A stretch of DNA of 14,508 nt from Lachnospiraceae bacterium. Its GTDB lineage: Bacteria > Bacillota > Clostridia > Lachnospirales > Lachnospiraceae. Positions within the stretch are counted from its first letter, which is position 1. Each line of letters begins with the position of its first letter. The position numbers and the translations under genes are program-made. The notes under the pieces were generated by a model, which was not told the DNA's origin, did not search any database, and saw only the letters and a program-made list of their open reading frames with translations. This document shows, piece after piece, positions 12,760 through 14,508 of this stretch. The stretch covers positions 1 to 14,508 of the forward strand of contig JAIECC010000305.1 of the NCBI GenBank assembly GCA_029068665.1, written 5' to 3'.

Positions 12760-14508
12760 TGAAAAGAATAATAAGAATCGCGGCATTAGGAGTAATATTA
12801 GCAGCCGCCATTGGCGCCTTTGGATTTGTTTGGTATATGGGAAAGGAATTTGGCTTTAAGGATCTGGGGTGCACACAGTTTCCGGAAACGAAACGATTTT
12901 CAGAAGAATTGGCGAACATGCTATATTCACTGGAGAGTGATGCAGAGTATTTAAAGAATTATGAGGCTGGGATTTCGAATGAGGTAATTTCAATAAATAA
13001 TTTATATTATGAAGAATCTGCAGACTGCTTAGTGTATAGGGGACCGGAAAAAGGTGTGAAATTACAATATCTCCTTGCATTTTTTGAAGATGGTTATGAA
13101 GTGTATACAAATGAGTATGGCGTTCAGGTGGTGAATGCGGGTGGCTACTATGATGCATGGTATGATATTACCTTAAGTGCCAAACAGATACAGTCAGCTT
13201 CTGCGTTTTCCATGATGTCACATGACGACTATGTGAATCTGATTATGAACCATGCACGGTTAAATTCAACTTTAGCCACTGAAAGTGCAGAAATATATCT
13301 TGCGGAGCAAGAAAAATTGGATGTGACAGCTGCTTATTCGAATTACATTGATGAAGAATTTGCAGAAAATGCCTATATTGGATACTGGGATGTTGGAAAC
13401 TGGGATGAATTTATGTTTGTTTATTCTCCAGACGAGGATATGTTCTATTCTTCTTTATACGGCTGGTATACAGTTCCGGATATTCTGTTTTTTGTTTCAG
13501 AAGATATACAGAATTGCGACCTCATTGATTTGCTGCGATGTCAGTTTGCCAGTAGAGAAGAGATATTGCGCCAGAAGATCGGGGCGGACTATCTGGAATA
13601 TGTTCGGACGGAATTGGATCTGCAGTATAATCAGCGTAATGTGGTCTATTATGTTAAGAAGGGTGGCAGCTTATATACCAATGCAGGAAGCCTGGACCGG
13701 CTGGTGAATTGCAATTTATATTTGTGCATTGAACCAACCGTCAGCGGCGAGTATACGGTAGAGTTCTTTAATTTTAACAATGAATATTTAACTGATGAAT
13801 ATGTAACCGGAATTATGCAGTATATAGATGTATTAAGGCCGGATGATAAACTATACATCGGTATTTATACCACTTATCCGTATTTTGATGTTTTCTCGGA
13901 AAAGAATGATCTGTTTACCAATTATTATCATTATACAATACCGGCTCTTGTAATCACGGTAATTCTGATGATTTCAGCAGTGATAGTAACAGTCCGGATT
14001 TTCCGGGATTGTGGATATATCTCGAAAGAGGATAAAGACGTATATCTGAATTTTATGGATAAGATTCCGGTAGAATTGATGACTGCTGCTGTAGTATTCA
14101 GCCTTTGGGTAATGTTGACGGATGTGTATAGGGAGCTTCTTTATAATATTCAATTACTATGTACAGATTACTATTATAGTCCCGTAAGGCTGTTGGGAAT
14201 ATTCTTTCTTTGTTATTTCTTTGGAATGGCAGCGATTTTAAGTATTGTACGGCGAGGAAAGGCAAAGAAGCTTTTAGACTACAGTATTATTCGCTGGACC
14301 TGTATCGGGATTAAACGGCTGGCATATTTCATTTCCCGGCAGAAGAATTTAATCGCCCGGGCAGTGGAGCTTTTTGTTTTGTACTGGCTGATTATGTTGT
14401 TTGGATGTGCAGCTGTTATTCTTGGTATATCGGGGGGAGTTAGTATTTTACTTCTTCTGGGTCGCATTATTATCGGTGTGTTGAATATAGGCGGCTTCAT
14501 GATATTAC
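12741..14508 (+). CDS. Multi-pass membrane sensor, N-terminal part of a probable histidine kinase (runs off the window)
   Basis: The frame stays open from the ATG at 12741 to the window end: 589 codons with no stop. AGGAG just upstream and an in-frame TGA at 12711-12713 fix the start. Membrane segment one is at about 13-34 (IAALGVILAAAIGAFGFVWY). A region of about 360 residues (36-395), rich in Tyr/Asp/Glu, is predicted extracytoplasmic. It is followed by hydrophobic segments at about 399-419, 445-462, 484-503, 544-563 and 567-588. No HAMP, HisKA or ATPase motif has appeared by the edge. The kinase call rests on the response regulator 61 nt upstream and on the known layout of large Clostridia sensors; kinase domains would lie beyond the edge. 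Confidence 0.75.
   Translation, partial: MHPSLLMKRIIRIAALGVILAAAIGAFGFVWYMGKEFGFKDLGCTQFPETKRFSEELANMLYSLESDAEYLKNYEAGISNEVISINNLYYEESADCLVYRGPEKGVKLQYLLAFFEDGYEVYTNEYGVQVVNAGGYYDAWYDITLSAKQIQSASAFSMMSHDDYVNLIMNHARLNSTLATESAEIYLAEQEKLDVTAAYSNYIDEEFAENAYIGYWDVGNWDEFMFVYSPDEDMFYSSLYGWYTVPDILFFVSEDIQNCDLIDLLRCQFASREEILRQKIGADYLEYVRTELDLQYNQRNVVYYVKKGGSLYTNAGSLDRLVNCNLYLCIEPTVSGEYTVEFFNFNNEYLTDEYVTGIMQYIDVLRPDDKLYIGIYTTYPYFDVFSEKNDLFTNYYHYTIPALVITVILMISAVIVTVRIFRDCGYISKEDKDVYLNFMDKIPVELMTAAVVFSLWVMLTDVYRELLYNIQLLCTDYYYSPVRLLGIFFLCYFFGMAAILSIVRRGKAKKLLDYSIIRWTCIGIKRLAYFISRQKNLIARAVELFVLYWLIMLFGCAAVILGISGGVSILLLLGRIIIGVLNIGGFMIL

Noticed and set aside
13348..13858. Alternative frames on both strands in the sensor gene region
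   Set aside because: They overlap an uninterrupted 589-codon frame with a clear start and membrane segments; they show no recognisable domains.
1..14508. CRISPR arrays, tRNA, rRNA and known riboswitch leaders
   Set aside because: No regularly spaced repeats, no cloverleaf-like sequences in the gaps and no leader resembling a known riboswitch were found by reading; all gaps are under 200 bases.

Overview
The window looks like a chromosomal segment of a spore-forming Clostridia bacterium, most likely Lachnospiraceae (Blautia/Ruminococcus/Dorea type). This rests on moderate GC, strong AGGAGG-type ribosome binding sites, a cotJ spore-coat operon, a PuuR-like cupin regulator in front of potABCD, and an OmpR-type response regulator paired with a large multi-pass sensor. 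The genus assignment is an inference.

The main observation is a split spore-coat gene. The cotJ operon is on the minus strand: cotJA (8117-7818), cotJB (7821-7564), then cotJC starting at 7560. cotJC breaks off after codon 31 (..SQYGG) and soon hits a foreign stop. Its missing continuation (GGPDGE.., RYLSQRYSM, TDIGTEEF) lies 7.3 kb away at the left edge (140-24), on the same strand and in the same frame. The two breakpoints share a GGT core. Between them is a 7330-bp segment (about 139-7469) whose last gene, 23 nt from the breakpoint, is a serine recombinase. The two element ends are near-perfect inverted copies of about 23 bp. Joined as a circle they would form a roughly 50-bp imperfect palindrome with a central GG dinucleotide, as expected of a serine-integrase attP. 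This is the architecture of the skin-type intervening elements known in sporulation genes such as sigK, here in cotJC.

The element's cargo is not phage-like. It holds an XRE-cupin regulator with an operator-like triple repeat, a complete potABCD polyamine ABC transporter operon (plus strand), and an AI-2E-family membrane protein (minus strand) whose stop codon shares the palindrome CTAG with the potD stop. Excision would restore cotJC through codon 68. Codon 69 then reads as a stop (24-26), close to a probable 1-nt frameshift, so either cotJC is decayed or something further happens beyond the left edge.

To the right of the coat operon are a histidine phosphatase (minus, with its own consensus promoter and terminator), a divergent ADP-ribose-type Nudix hydrolase, a MATE exporter, an unusual papain/C39-like cytoplasmic protein, an OmpR-family response regulator, and the first 589 codons of a large multi-pass membrane sensor, presumably the cognate histidine kinase, which runs off the right edge. 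No rRNA, tRNA or CRISPR array was seen. No stretch over 300 bases lacks a gene.
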